From Allokutzneria sp. NRRL B-24872 (lineage in GTDB: Bacteria; Actinomycetota; Actinomycetes; Mycobacteriales; Pseudonocardiaceae): 64,000 bases of DNA. The notes under the pieces are model-generated. The model searched no databases. It had not been told where the DNA came from and saw only the letters and a program-made list of their open reading frames with translations. A program made the translations under genes and the position numbers. The stretch is from positions 19,767 through 83,766 of the forward strand of contig NZ_MUMH01000086.1 in assembly GCF_002155965.1 (NCBI RefSeq), given 5' to 3'. Positions 47,636-59,600 of the stretch are shown piece after piece; the stretch's first letter is position 1; each line of letters begins with the position of its first letter.

Positions 47636-50600
47636 ATGAGCAGCAACGAGGAACGGCTCCTTGAGTACCTGAAGCGCGTGACCGCGGACCTGCGCCAGGC
47701 CCGCGGCAGGCTCAAGGAGGTCGAGGAGAAGGACCAGGAGCCCATCGCCGTCGTGGGGATGGGCTGCCGGTACCCCGGCGGGGTCCGTTCCCCGGAGGAC
47801 CTGTGGCGGCTCGTCGCTGACGGCACCGACGCGATCGGCGAGTTCCCCGGTGACCGGGGTTGGGACGAGGACCTCTACCACCCCGACCCCGGCACCCCCG
47901 GCAAGTGCTACACCCGGCACGGCGGATTCCTCTACGACGCGGGGGAGTTCGACCCCGGTTTCTTCGGGATCTCCCCGCGCGAAGCCATTTCCATGGACCC
48001 GCAGCAGCGGCTGCTGCTGGAGACCGCGTGGGAAACCGTTGAGCGAGCGGGCATCGATCCGGTCTCCTTGCGCGGCAGTCGAACCGGGGTGTTCGTTGGT
48101 TCCGGGTACCAGGACTACGCCACCCAAGCGTTGAGCGTGGCCACGGACTCCGACGGCTACCTCGGGACAGGGAACTCGGCCAGCGTGCTCTCGGGCAGGC
48201 TGGCCTACACGTTTGGCCTGGAAGGCCCGACCGTCACCGTCGACACCGCGTGTTCGTCCTCGCTGGTGGCGCTGCACCTGGCCGCGCAGGCGCTGCGGCA
48301 GCACGAGTGCACGATGGCGCTCGCCGGTGGCGTGATGGTCATGGCGACTTCTACTGCCTTCGCGGAGTTCGCACGCCAGCGCGGGCTCGCTGCGGACGGC
48401 CGCTGCAAGGCCTTCGCTGACGCCGCGGACGGCACCGGATGGTCCGAGGGCGTCGGAATGCTCGTGCTGGAGCGGCTTTCCGACGCGCAGCGCAACGGGC
48501 ACAACGTCCTCGCCGTCATCCGCTCCACCGCGATCAACTCCGATGGTGCCTCCAACGGCCTGACCGCGCCGAACGGTCCCTCCCAGCAGCGCGTGATCAA
48601 GCAGGCCCTCACCAACGCCGGTCTCTCACCCGCCCAGGTCGACGCGGTGGAGGGCCACGGCACCGGCACCGTCCTCGGCGACCCCATCGAGGCGCAGGCG
48701 CTCATCGCCACCTACGGCCAGGACCGCCCCGCCGACCGGCCGTTGTGGCTGGGCTCGCTGAAGTCCAACATCGGCCACGCCCAGGCCGCGGCGGGCGTCG
48801 GCGGTGTGATCAAGATGATCATGGCTATCCGGAACGGAGTTCTGCCGCGGACCCTGCACGTCGATCAGCCTTCGTCCCATGTGGACTGGTCCGCCGGAGC
48901 GGTGCGGCTGCTCACCGAGGCGCAGCCGTGGCCTTCCGTCGACCGCCCGCGTCGTGCCGGTGTCTCGTCCTTCGGTGTCTCTGGCACCAATGCGCATGTG
49001 ATCGTTGAACAAGCGCCTGCGATTGAAGCTGAAACGATGGTTGAGGCCGTCGAACCGGCCTTGCTGCCGTGGGTGCTCTCCGGACACACCGATGCCGCGC
49101 TCCGGGCCCAGGCCGCGCGTCTTCTGTCCTTTGTGGACACACATTCTTCCGTTGACATCGGGCTTTCCCTGGCGACGACGCGGTCGGCTCTGGAGGCGCG
49201 AGCCGTGGTGATCGGCTCGTCCCGCGAGGAGCTGCTGGACGGTTTGCGCACGCTGGCCGATGGCTCGACGGCTCCTCGGGTCGTGGCTGGTCACCGCGTT
49301 GGCGGGCGCGTGGGCTTCGTGTTCTCCGGTCAGGGGTCGCAGCGCGTCGGCATGGGCCAGGAGCTCTTCGAGGCGTACCCGGTGTTCGCGGACGCCTTTA
49401 CCGAGGTCGTCCAGTACCTGACGGCGGACGTCAAGTCGCCTGATCTGGACCAGACCGGGAACGCGCAGCCCGCGTTGTTCGCGCTGGAAGTGGCGCTGTT
49501 CCGGCTGCTGGAGTCGTGGGGGGTGCGGCCGGACGTCGTCGCCGGGCACTCGATCGGCGAGATCGCCGCCGCCCACGTGGCCGGCGCGCTGTCGCTGGAG
49601 GACGCGGTGACGCTGGTCAATGCGCGGGCGCGGTTGATGCAGGCGCTGCCGACCGGCGGCGCCATGGTCGCGATCCAGGCGACCGAGGAAGAAGTGACTC
49701 CTCACCTGTCCGGCCAGGTGGGGATCGCGGCGGTCAACGGCCCGACGTCCGTGGTGATCTCGGGAGCTGAGGACGCCGTCACCAGGGCCGCGACGATCTT
49801 CTCGGAGCAGGGCCGGAAGACGTCGCGGCTCAAGGTGTCGCACGCGTTCCACTCGCCGTTGATGGAGCCGATGCTGGAGGAGTTCGCCGCAGTCCTAGTT
49901 GGGATCGAGTTCCAGGTTCCGGCGATTCCGATCGTGTCGACGCTGACCGGGTCCTTGGTGGAACGCTATTCCGTTGAGTACTGGGTTCAGCACGTGCGGG
50001 ACTCGGTTCGCTTTGCGGACGGCGTGCGGACGATGCACGCCGAGGAGGTGCGCACGTTCGTCGAGATCGGCCCCGGCGGCGTGCTCTCCGCGATGGTGCA
50101 GGGCGTGCTGGACGACGTCGTCGCGGTGCCGGTGCTGCGCGCGGATCGCGGCGAGGCCGAGGCGGCGGTCACCGCGCTGGCCAGCCTGCACGCGCACGGC
50201 GTCTCCGTCGACTGGAGCGCGTTCTTCCCGGGCGCCAAGCAGATCGACCTGCCCACCTACGCCTTCCAGCGCGAGCGCTACTGGCTCGACATCCCCGTGC
50301 AGGCGGGCGACGCCTCCGGGCTCGGCCTGGCCTCCGCGAACCACCCGCTGCTCAGCGCCGCCGTCGCGCTGCCCGGAGCCGGCCACGTCCTGACCGGCCG
50401 GGTGTCGCTGCGAACCCACCCGTGGCTCGCTGATCACGCCATGAACGGCCGCGTGCTCGTGCCCGGCGCCGCCCTCGTGGAGATGGCCGTTCGTGCTGGT
50501 GACGAGGTCGGGTGCGGGACCGTCGAAGAGCTGACGCTCGCCGAGCCGATGGCGCTGCCGGAGCGCGGTGCGCGCCAGCTCCGCCTGACCGTGAGCGAGG

Positions 50601-53600
50601 CCGACGAGTCCGGCCACCGTGACATCACCATCCACTCCCGCGCCGAGGACGCCGCCACCGACGAGCCGTGGTCGCTGCACGCCGTGGGTTCCCTCGCGCC
50701 CAACGCCGCTGACCCCGGATTCGATCTGTCGGAGTGGCCGCCCGCCGGGGCCGAAGCCGTTGACCTGGAAGGCTTCTACGAGCGGCTGACCGGCTCGGGC
50801 TACGGCTACGGGCCGGTGTTCCAGGGGCTGAGCGCGGCCTACCGCGTCGGCTCCGACGTGTACGCCGAGGTACGCCTGCCCGAAGGCGCGGGCAAGGACG
50901 CCGCGGTGTTCGGCCTGCACCCCGCGCTGCTGGACGCGGTGCTGCACGGTCTTTCCCTGTTGCCTGAAGCCACTGTGGACGGTCCCGCGCAGGTGCCGTT
51001 CTCGTGGAGCCAGGTCGCGCTGCACGCCTCGGGCGCCACGGCGGTGCGAGCGCGGTTGACCACGGCTGGCCAGGACGCTGTGACACTGGAGCTCGCCGAC
51101 GAGACCGGAGCGCCGGTCGCGCGCGTCGAGTCGCTGGCGATGCGCACGCTCAGCCTTGACGACCGGCGGCTATCCGAATCGCTGTACCGGATCGACTGGG
51201 TTCCCGTCGAGCCCGGCGCCACCGCGCCCGAGGACTTCGTGGTCGCCGAGATCGCGCCACTGTCCACAGAGGACTCCGCGACCGGGATTCGCAAGCGGGT
51301 CAACCACGCCCTCACCCTCGCGCAAGCGTGGCTCGACGACGCCGACAGCGGGCAGCTCGTCTTCCTGACCCGCGCCGCGATCAACGTGGAGTCGCCCGAC
51401 CTCGCGGGCGCGGCGGTGTGGGGCCTGATCCGCTCCGCGCAGGCCGAGAACCCCGGCCGGTTCGTGCTGCTCGACTCCGACGTCTCGGATCGGGCGGCCA
51501 TCGCTGAGGCGTTGTCGACCGGCGAGGACCAGATCGTGCTCCGCGAGGGCAAGGCGCTCGTGCCCCGGCTGGCCCGCGCTTCCGGTGGCGCCAGCCTGAT
51601 TCCCCCGCCCGGCTCGCGGCCGTGGTGCCTGACCAGCGGCGGGTCCGCGTTGGACGCGCTCGCGCTCTCGCCCGCGCCGCACGCGGAACGTCCGCTCGGT
51701 GCCGGTGAAGTGCGCGTTGAAGTGCGCGCGGCCGGGCTGAACTTCCGCGATGTGCTGATCGCGCTGGGCATGTACCCCGAGCCCGGGCAGATGGGCCTCG
51801 AAGGCGCCGGTGTCGTCGTCGAGGTGGGCGAAGGCGTCACCGACCTCAACGTCGGCGACGCGGTGCTCGGCCTGTTCCACGGTTCCTTCGGGCCGGTGGC
51901 CACCGCTGACCGTCGCATGATCGCGGTGAAGCCGGAGCACTGGAGCTTCGAGCAGGCCGCCGCCGCGCCGATCGTCTACCTGACCGCGTACTACAGCTTG
52001 ATCGACCTCGCGGGGCTCCAGTCCGGCGAGCGCGTGCTCATCCACGCCGCCGCCGGTGGTGTCGGCATCGCCGCCGTGCAGCTGGCCAAGCACCTCGGCG
52101 CTGAGGTCTTCGCGACGGCCAGCCTCGGCAAGCACGACACCGTGCGCGGGCTCGGCGTCGCCGATGATCACATCGCCAACTCGCGGACCTTGGACTTCGA
52201 GCAGGAGTTCCTCGGCGTCACCTCCGGCGCGGGCGTGGACGTGGTGCTGGACTCGCTCGCGCGGGAGTTCGTCGACGCGTCGCTGCGCCTGCTGCCCCGT
52301 GGCGGGCGGTTCGTGGAGATGGGCAAGACCGACGTCCGCTCGCCCGAAGTCGTCGCGGCTGACCACCCCGGCGTCGCCTACCAGGCGTTCGACCTGATGG
52401 AGGCCGGGCCGGAGCGCATCGGCGAAATGCTGGCCGAGGTGCTGGCGCTGTTCGAGCGCGGTGTGCTTACCCCGCCGCCAGTGTCCACTTGGGACATTCG
52501 CCGCGCGCCCGAGGCGTTCCGGCACCTGTCGCGCGCGCAGCACATCGGCAAGGTCGTGCTGACAATGCCGAAGCAGCTCGACCGCGACGGCACCGTTCTG
52601 GTCACCGGCGGCACCGGTGGCCTCGGCCAGCTCGTCGCCAAGCACCTCGTCACCGAGCGTGGCGTCCGCAATTTGCTGTTGACCAGCCGTCGCGGCATCG
52701 ACGCGCCCGGAGCCGCGTCATTGCGGGATGAGCTGGCCGAGCTGGGCGCGGACGTGACGATCGCGGCCTGCGACGTGTCCGACCGCGACGCGCTCGCGGC
52801 GTTGATCGCGCAGCACCCGCTGACCGGAGTCGTGCACACGGCGGGCGTTCTGGACGACGGCGTGCTCACCGCGCTGACGCCGGAGCGCGTCGACACCGTG
52901 CTCGGGCCGAAGGTCGACGCGGCGCTGCACCTGCACGAACTCGTCGGCGACGTCGCGATGTTCGTCCTGTTCTCCTCCGCCTCGGGCATCTTCGGCACGC
53001 CGGGGCAGGGCAACTACGCCGCCGCGAACAGCGCGCTCGACGCGCTCGCGGCTCAGCGGCGCGCGAACGGGCTCACCGCGCACTCGCTGGCCTGGGGCGT
53101 CTGGGCCAACGGCATGGCGTCCACTGTGGACTCTGGTCGAAGCAGGGGCGGGTTCGTTCCACTGTCCAATGAGGACGGTGTGGAGCTGTTCGGCCTCGCG
53201 TCCACTGTGGACGACGCTGTGCTGGTCCCGATGATGCTGGACTTCGGCGATCTGCGGCAGGCGCCGACCGTGCCGCCGCTGCTGCGCGGGCTCGTGCGCG
53301 GGGCTTCCCGTCGAGCGGCGAAGTCCGCCGCGGTAGTCGGTTCCGGGCTTGCTCAGCGGCTGGCGGCGCTGTCGGAGTCCGACCGCTCGGACCTCGTGCT
53401 TGAGGTGGTGCGAGCGGAGACGGCGGCCGTGCTGGGGCACAGCGGAGCGGACGCGGTGTCGGCTGGACAGGCGTTCAAGGACATGGGTTTCGACTCGCTC
53501 ACCGCTGTCGAGCTGCGAAACCGTTTGCAGGCGGCCACGTCGGTGCGTCTGCCCGCCACGCTCGTCTTCGACTACCCGAACGCCACGGTGCTCGCGCGGT

Positions 53601-56600
53601 TCCTGCTGTCCGAACTGCTCGGCGCGGTGACTGAGGTGACCGTGCAAGCCGCGGTCGCGGTGGACGAGCCGATCGCGATCGTGGGCATGAGCTGCCGCTA
53701 CCCGGGCGGCATCCGGTCCCCGGAAGACCTGTGGCAGCTGGTGATCTCCGGTGGTGACGGGGTTTCCGGCTTCCCGGAGGACCGCGGTTGGGATGTCGAC
53801 GGGCTCTTCGACCCGGACTCCGCGCGCAAGGGCACGAGCTACACCCGCGAGGGTGGTTTCCTCGGTGACGCGGCGCAGTTCGACCCGGCGTTCTTCGGGA
53901 TCTCACCCCGCGAAGCGCTCGCGATGGACCCGCAGCAGCGGTTGCTGCTTGAGGGCACGTGGGAAGCCTTTGAGCGCGCGGGAATCGACCCCGGCTCCGT
54001 GCGGGGGAGCCGGACCGGCGTCTTCGTCGGCATGGCGTACCTCGGCTATGGTGCGGGCGTCCAGGACGCGCCCGAGGACGTTGGCGGGCACCTGCTGACC
54101 GGCAGCGCGGCGAGCGTGGTTTCCGGTCGTGTCGCGTACACCTTCGGGCTCGAAGGTCCCGCGATCACCGTTGACACGGCGTGCTCGTCGTCGTTGGTGG
54201 CGCTGCACATGGCGATCCAGTCGCTGCGCGGTGGCGAGTGCGACATGGCGTTGGCCGGTGGTGTCGCGGTCATGGCCAGCCCCGGCATGTTCGTGGAGTT
54301 CAGCCGCCAGCGCGGGCTCGCCGTCGACGGCCGCTGCAAGTCCTTCGCCGAGGGCGCGGACGGCACCGGTTGGGGCGAGGGCGTCGGCCTGCTGCTCGTC
54401 GAGCGGCTTTCCGAAGCTGAGCGCCTTGGGCACAACGTGCTCGCGGTCGTGCGCGGTTCGGCGATCAACTCCGATGGCGCGTCGAATGGCTTGACCGCGC
54501 CGAACGGTCCTTCGCAGCAGCGCGTGATCCGCCAGGCGCTCGCGAGCGCGGGTCTCCAGCCCTCGCAGGTGCACGCCGTGGAGGCGCACGGCACAGGAAC
54601 CCGCCTGGGCGACCCCATTGAGGCGCAAGCACTTCTGGCCACCTACGGGCAGGACCGCGACGAGCCGTTGCTGTTGGGGTCGCTGAAGTCCAACATCGGG
54701 CACACCCAGTCCGCCGCCGGTGTCGGTGGTGTGATCAAGATGGTGATGGCGCTGCGGCACGGGGTTCTCCCGCCGACGCTGCACGTGGACGCCCCGACCT
54801 CGCAGGTCGACTGGTCCGAGGGCAACATTCGCCTGCTCACCGAGGCGGTGGACTGGCCGTCGACCGGTGAACCTCGGCGTGCGGCGGTGTCGTCCTTCGG
54901 CATCAGCGGCACCAATGCGCATACGATCATCGAGGAAGCTCCCGTCGCCGCGGCTGCGGTCGAGCCTGGTGACGCGGTCGTGCCGTGGGTGCTTTCGGGG
55001 AAGTCGGACGCCGCAGTGCGTGCGCAGGCCTCGCGCTTGCTGTCCTTTGTGGACGATCAGCACCCCGTGGACGTGGCGTTCTCGCTGGCCACCGCGCGGG
55101 CCGCGCTGGATTACCGAACCGCCGTCGTGGGCCAGGACCGTGCGGAACTGCTCGCCGGGCTGCGCGGGGTGGTGGCGGGCTCCGAGTCGATCCTCCGTGC
55201 TGGGGGTGGCAAGACGGCGTTCGTGTTCTCCGGCCAGGGGTCTCAGCGCGTCGGCATGGGCCAAGAGCTCTTCGAGGCGTACCCGGTGTTCGCGGATGCC
55301 TTTACCGAGGTCGTCCAGTACTTGACGGTAGACGTCAAGTCGCCTGACCTGGATCAGACGGGCAACGCTCAGCCTGCTCTGTTCGCCATTGAGGTCGCCC
55401 TGTTCCGCCTGTTGGAGTCGTGGGGTGTTCGGCCGGACGTGCTTGCTGGGCATTCGATCGGCGAGATCGCGGCTGCGCATGTGGCTGGGGTGTTGTCGCT
55501 ACCGGATGCGGCGGTGCTGGTTTCGGCTCGGGCTCGGTTGATGCAGGCGCTCCCGTCTGGTGGGGCGATGGTGGCGGTGCAGGCCTCCGAAGAGGAGGTT
55601 CTGCCGCTGCTGACGGATGGCGTGGGGATCGCGGCGATCAATGGGCCGACCTCGGTTGTGCTGTCGGGTGAGGAAGAGGCTGTTCTCGGGGTTGTCGCGC
55701 AGTTCTCGGACCGGAAGACCTCGCGGTTGAAGGTGTCGCACGCGTTCCACTCGCCGTTGATGGAGCCGATGCTGGCGGAGTTCGCCGCAGTCCTCAGTGG
55801 GATTGAGTTCCGGGCGCCGGGTATTCCGATCGTGTCGACGCTGACCGGGTCCTTGGTGGAACGCTATTCCGTTGAGTACTGGGTTCGGCATGTGCGGGAC
55901 TCGGTTCGGTTCGCGGACGGTGTGCAGGCGCTGCGAGCGCAGGGCGTGACGCGGTTTGTCGAGGTCGGGCCTGGTGGTGTGCTCTCCGCCATGGTGCAGG
56001 GCTGCGTGGACGACGCAGTGGCGGTGCCGGTGCTGCGCGCGGACCGTGTCGAGCCGCAGGCGATCATGACGGCGCTCGGCCAGCTGCACGGGCACGGCGT
56101 GCCGGTGGACTGGAAGACCGTCCTGAACGGTGGGCGCACGATCGACCTGCCGACCTACGCGTTCCAGCACGAGCGGTTCTGGCTCGCGCCGAGCGCCCCG
56201 GCGGCCGACCCGGTGGACGCGGAGTTCTGGGACGTCGTGGAGCGCGAGGACCTGGAGTCGCTGGCCACCACCCTTGATGTGCCTGCCGATCACCTGAGCA
56301 CGGTCCTGCCGGGCCTGGCCGCTTGGCGGAGGCTGCGGCACGGACAGTCCGAAGTGGACACTTGGACCTACCGCGAGACGTGGAAGCCGTTGACCGGGCT
56401 CGTCTCCGCCGGGCTCAGTGGGAACTGGCTGCTCGCGGTCACCGAAGAGGACGAGCGCTCCGCACTGCTGGCAAAGGAACTCGGTTTCACCACGATCCGG
56501 GTCACAACGCGGGAAGACCTCGCGGCGAAGCTGACTGGCGCGGTCGACGGAGTCCTTGCACTGGTGGACACCGTGGGCGCGCTGGTGCTGACCCAGGCCC

Positions 56601-59600
56601 TGGGCGACGCTGAGGTCGAAGCGCCGCTGTGGTGTGCCACGACGGGCGCGGTCGCGGTGGACAGCGTCGACCAGGTGCGCAACCCCGAGCAGACGCAGCT
56701 GTGGGGCTTCGGCCGCACTGCCGCGCTGGAGCACCCCGCGCGCTGGGGCGGCCTGGTTGACCTGCCGGAAGTCCTGGATGCCCGCATCGCGCAGCGGCTG
56801 GCGGAAGTCCTCGGACAGTCCACGGAGGACCAACTTGCCGTCCGCGCCTCGGGGATCTTCGGCCGCAGGCTGGCCCACGCGCCCGCACGGCGCGCAGCTC
56901 GCGAGTGGACCCCGCGCGGCACCGTCCTGATCACTGGCGGCACGGGAGCCCTCGGCGGGCACGTCGCGAAGTGGCTGGCGAGCGCGGGAGCTGAGCACCT
57001 GATCTTGACCAGCCGTCGTGGACCCGACGCGCCGGGAGCATTGGAACTCACGGCAGAGCTGGAAAACCTCGGCGCGCGCGTCACGGTCGCAGCCTGCGAC
57101 GTGGCCGATCGCGACGCCGTGCGAGCCCTGCTGGACGAGCACGATGTGAACGCCGTTGTGCATACGGCGGGGGTTGCGGACTCCGGTCTGCTCGCCGAGA
57201 CGAGCACCGCCGCGTTCACCAACGCGCTGGCCGCGAAGGTCGACGGCGCGGTGCACCTCGACGAGCTTTTGGGAGACAAGGAACTCGACGCGTTCGTGCT
57301 GTTCTCCTCGATCGCCGGAGTGTGGGGCAGCGGCGGGCAGGCGGCGTACGCGGCGGGCAACGCGTTCCTGGACGGGCTCGCGCGGCAGCGGCGCGCACGT
57401 GGGCTGACGGCGACCGCGATCGCGTGGGGGCCGTGGGCCGACGGCGGCATGGTGGCCGACGGCGATGACGAAGAACGCTTGCGCCGCAGGGGTTTGACGG
57501 CGATGCCAGCCGCATCCGCGATCACCGCGCTGCGGCGCGCGCTCGACCGCGACGAGACCGCGGTGACCGTGGCCGAGGTGGACTGGGAGCGGTTCATCGG
57601 GCCGTTCACGCTCAGCCGCCCGAGCCCGCTGCTCGGAGATCTCCCCGAGGTGCGGGCGGCACTGACCGCTGACGCGCCGACGGGGCTCGGTGCGGGGGCT
57701 TCGGCGCTGGTCACGCGCCTCGCCGGGCTCTCGGAGGACGACCAGACCGCCGTCTTGGTCGACCTCGTCCGCGCGCACGCCGCCTCGGTGCTCGGACACA
57801 CGGGGGTCGGCGCGGTCGAAGCCGGGCTGCGGTTCAAGGAACTCGGGTTCGACTCGCTGACCGCCGTCGAACTGCGCAACCGGATCAACGCCGAGACCGG
57901 GCTCGCGCTGCCGCCGACGCTTGTGTTCGATCACCCGACCGCGAACGACCTCGCGACCCACCTGCGTGCCGAACTCACTGGTGCCGGGGCGGTCCAGGAC
58001 GCCGAGGTGTCCTCGGTGATCACTGATGACGAGCCGATCGCGATCGTGGGCATGGCCTGCCGCTACCCGGGCGGAGTGCGGTCGCCGGAGGAGCTGTGGG
58101 AGCTGGTGCGCTCCGGTGCCGACGCGATCTCGGAGTTCCCCGGCAACCGCGGCTGGGACCTGGAAGGGCTCTACCACCCCGATCCCGAGCACAGCGGCAC
58201 CACGTACACCACGCAGGGCGGCTTCCTGCACGACGCGCCCGAGTTCGACTCGGCGTTCTTCGGGATCAGCCCGCGCGAGGCGATCGCGATGGACCCGCAG
58301 CAGCGGCTGCTCCTGGAGACCGCGTGGGAGACCTTCGAGCGGGCCGGAGTGCAGCCGGAAACCGTGCGCGGCAGTGAGACCGGCGTCTTCGTCGGCAACG
58401 GTTACCAGGACTACGTCGGCCGCCCGATCACCGTCCCCGAGGGCGTTGAGGGCTACCTGCCCACCGGTAACACCGCGAGCGTGCTCTCCGGCCGGATCTC
58501 CTACACCTTCGGGCTGCAAGGGCCCTCGGTCACAGTCGATACCGCGTGCTCGGCGTCGCTGGTGGCGATTCACCTTGCCGCACAAGCGCTGCGCAAGGGT
58601 GAGTGCGATCTCGCGCTCGCGGGCGGTGTGATGGTCATGTCCAGCCCGTCCGCGTTCACCACCTCCAGCAAGCAGCGCGCGCTCGCGGTGGACGGCCGCT
58701 GCAAGGCCTTCGCTGACTCCGCGGACGGCACCGGTTTCGCCGAGGGCGTGGGCATGATCCTCGTCGAGCGACTGTCCGACGCTCGCCGCAACGGTCACCA
58801 GGTGCTCGCGATCGTGCGGAGCAGCGCGGTCAACTCGGACGGCGCCTCCAACGGCCTGACCGCGCCGAGCGGAGCCGCGCAGCGCCGGGTGATCCGCCAG
58901 GCGCTGGCCAACGGGGGCCTGCAACCGTCCGAAGTGGACGCTGTCGAAGCGCACGGCACCGGCACGCAGCTCGGCGACCCCATTGAGGCGCAAGCACTTC
59001 TGGCCACCTACGGTCGCGACCGCGAACAGCCCCTGCACATCGGAAGCCTCAAGTCCAACATCGGGCACACGCAGGGTGCCGCGGGTGTTGGTGGTGTGAT
59101 CAAGATGGTCATGGCCATCCGCAACGGTGTGCTGCCGAAGACTCTGCACGTGGACGAGCCTTCGACCAGCATCGATTGGTCGGCGGGCAACGTGCGCGTG
59201 CTGACCGAGGCCGTGGAGTGGCCGGAGGTCGACCGTCCGCGCCGCGCCGGTGTCTCTTCCTTTGGTATGAGCGGCACCAACGCGCATGTGATCATCGAGC
59301 AGGCGCAGGAGACGCCGGTCCTTACGACGGTGGAGCGCCCGGAGCAGAACGTCGCCTGGCTGGTCTCGGGCAAGTCGACCGGGGCACTCAGCGCTCAGGC
59401 TCGACGGATTCAGTCCTTTGTGGACTCGAACCCGGAGATCGACATCGCGGACATCGCGTTCTCGCTGGTCACCAAGCGGACCGCCTTCGACAACCGCGCG
59501 GTCGTGGTGGGCGGGGACCGCGAGGAGCTGCTGCGCGGGCTCGCCGCGTTGGGGGAGAAGGAGCCCGCTGGCAACCTGGTGCAGGGCTTCGCGTCCTCGC

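Noticed and set aside
58541..58560. KS13 as an inactive or loading (KSQ) domain
   Set aside because: The active-site Cys and both downstream His motifs (EAHGTGT, SNIGH) are present, and the domain is at the end of the line, so it should be a working condensing domain.
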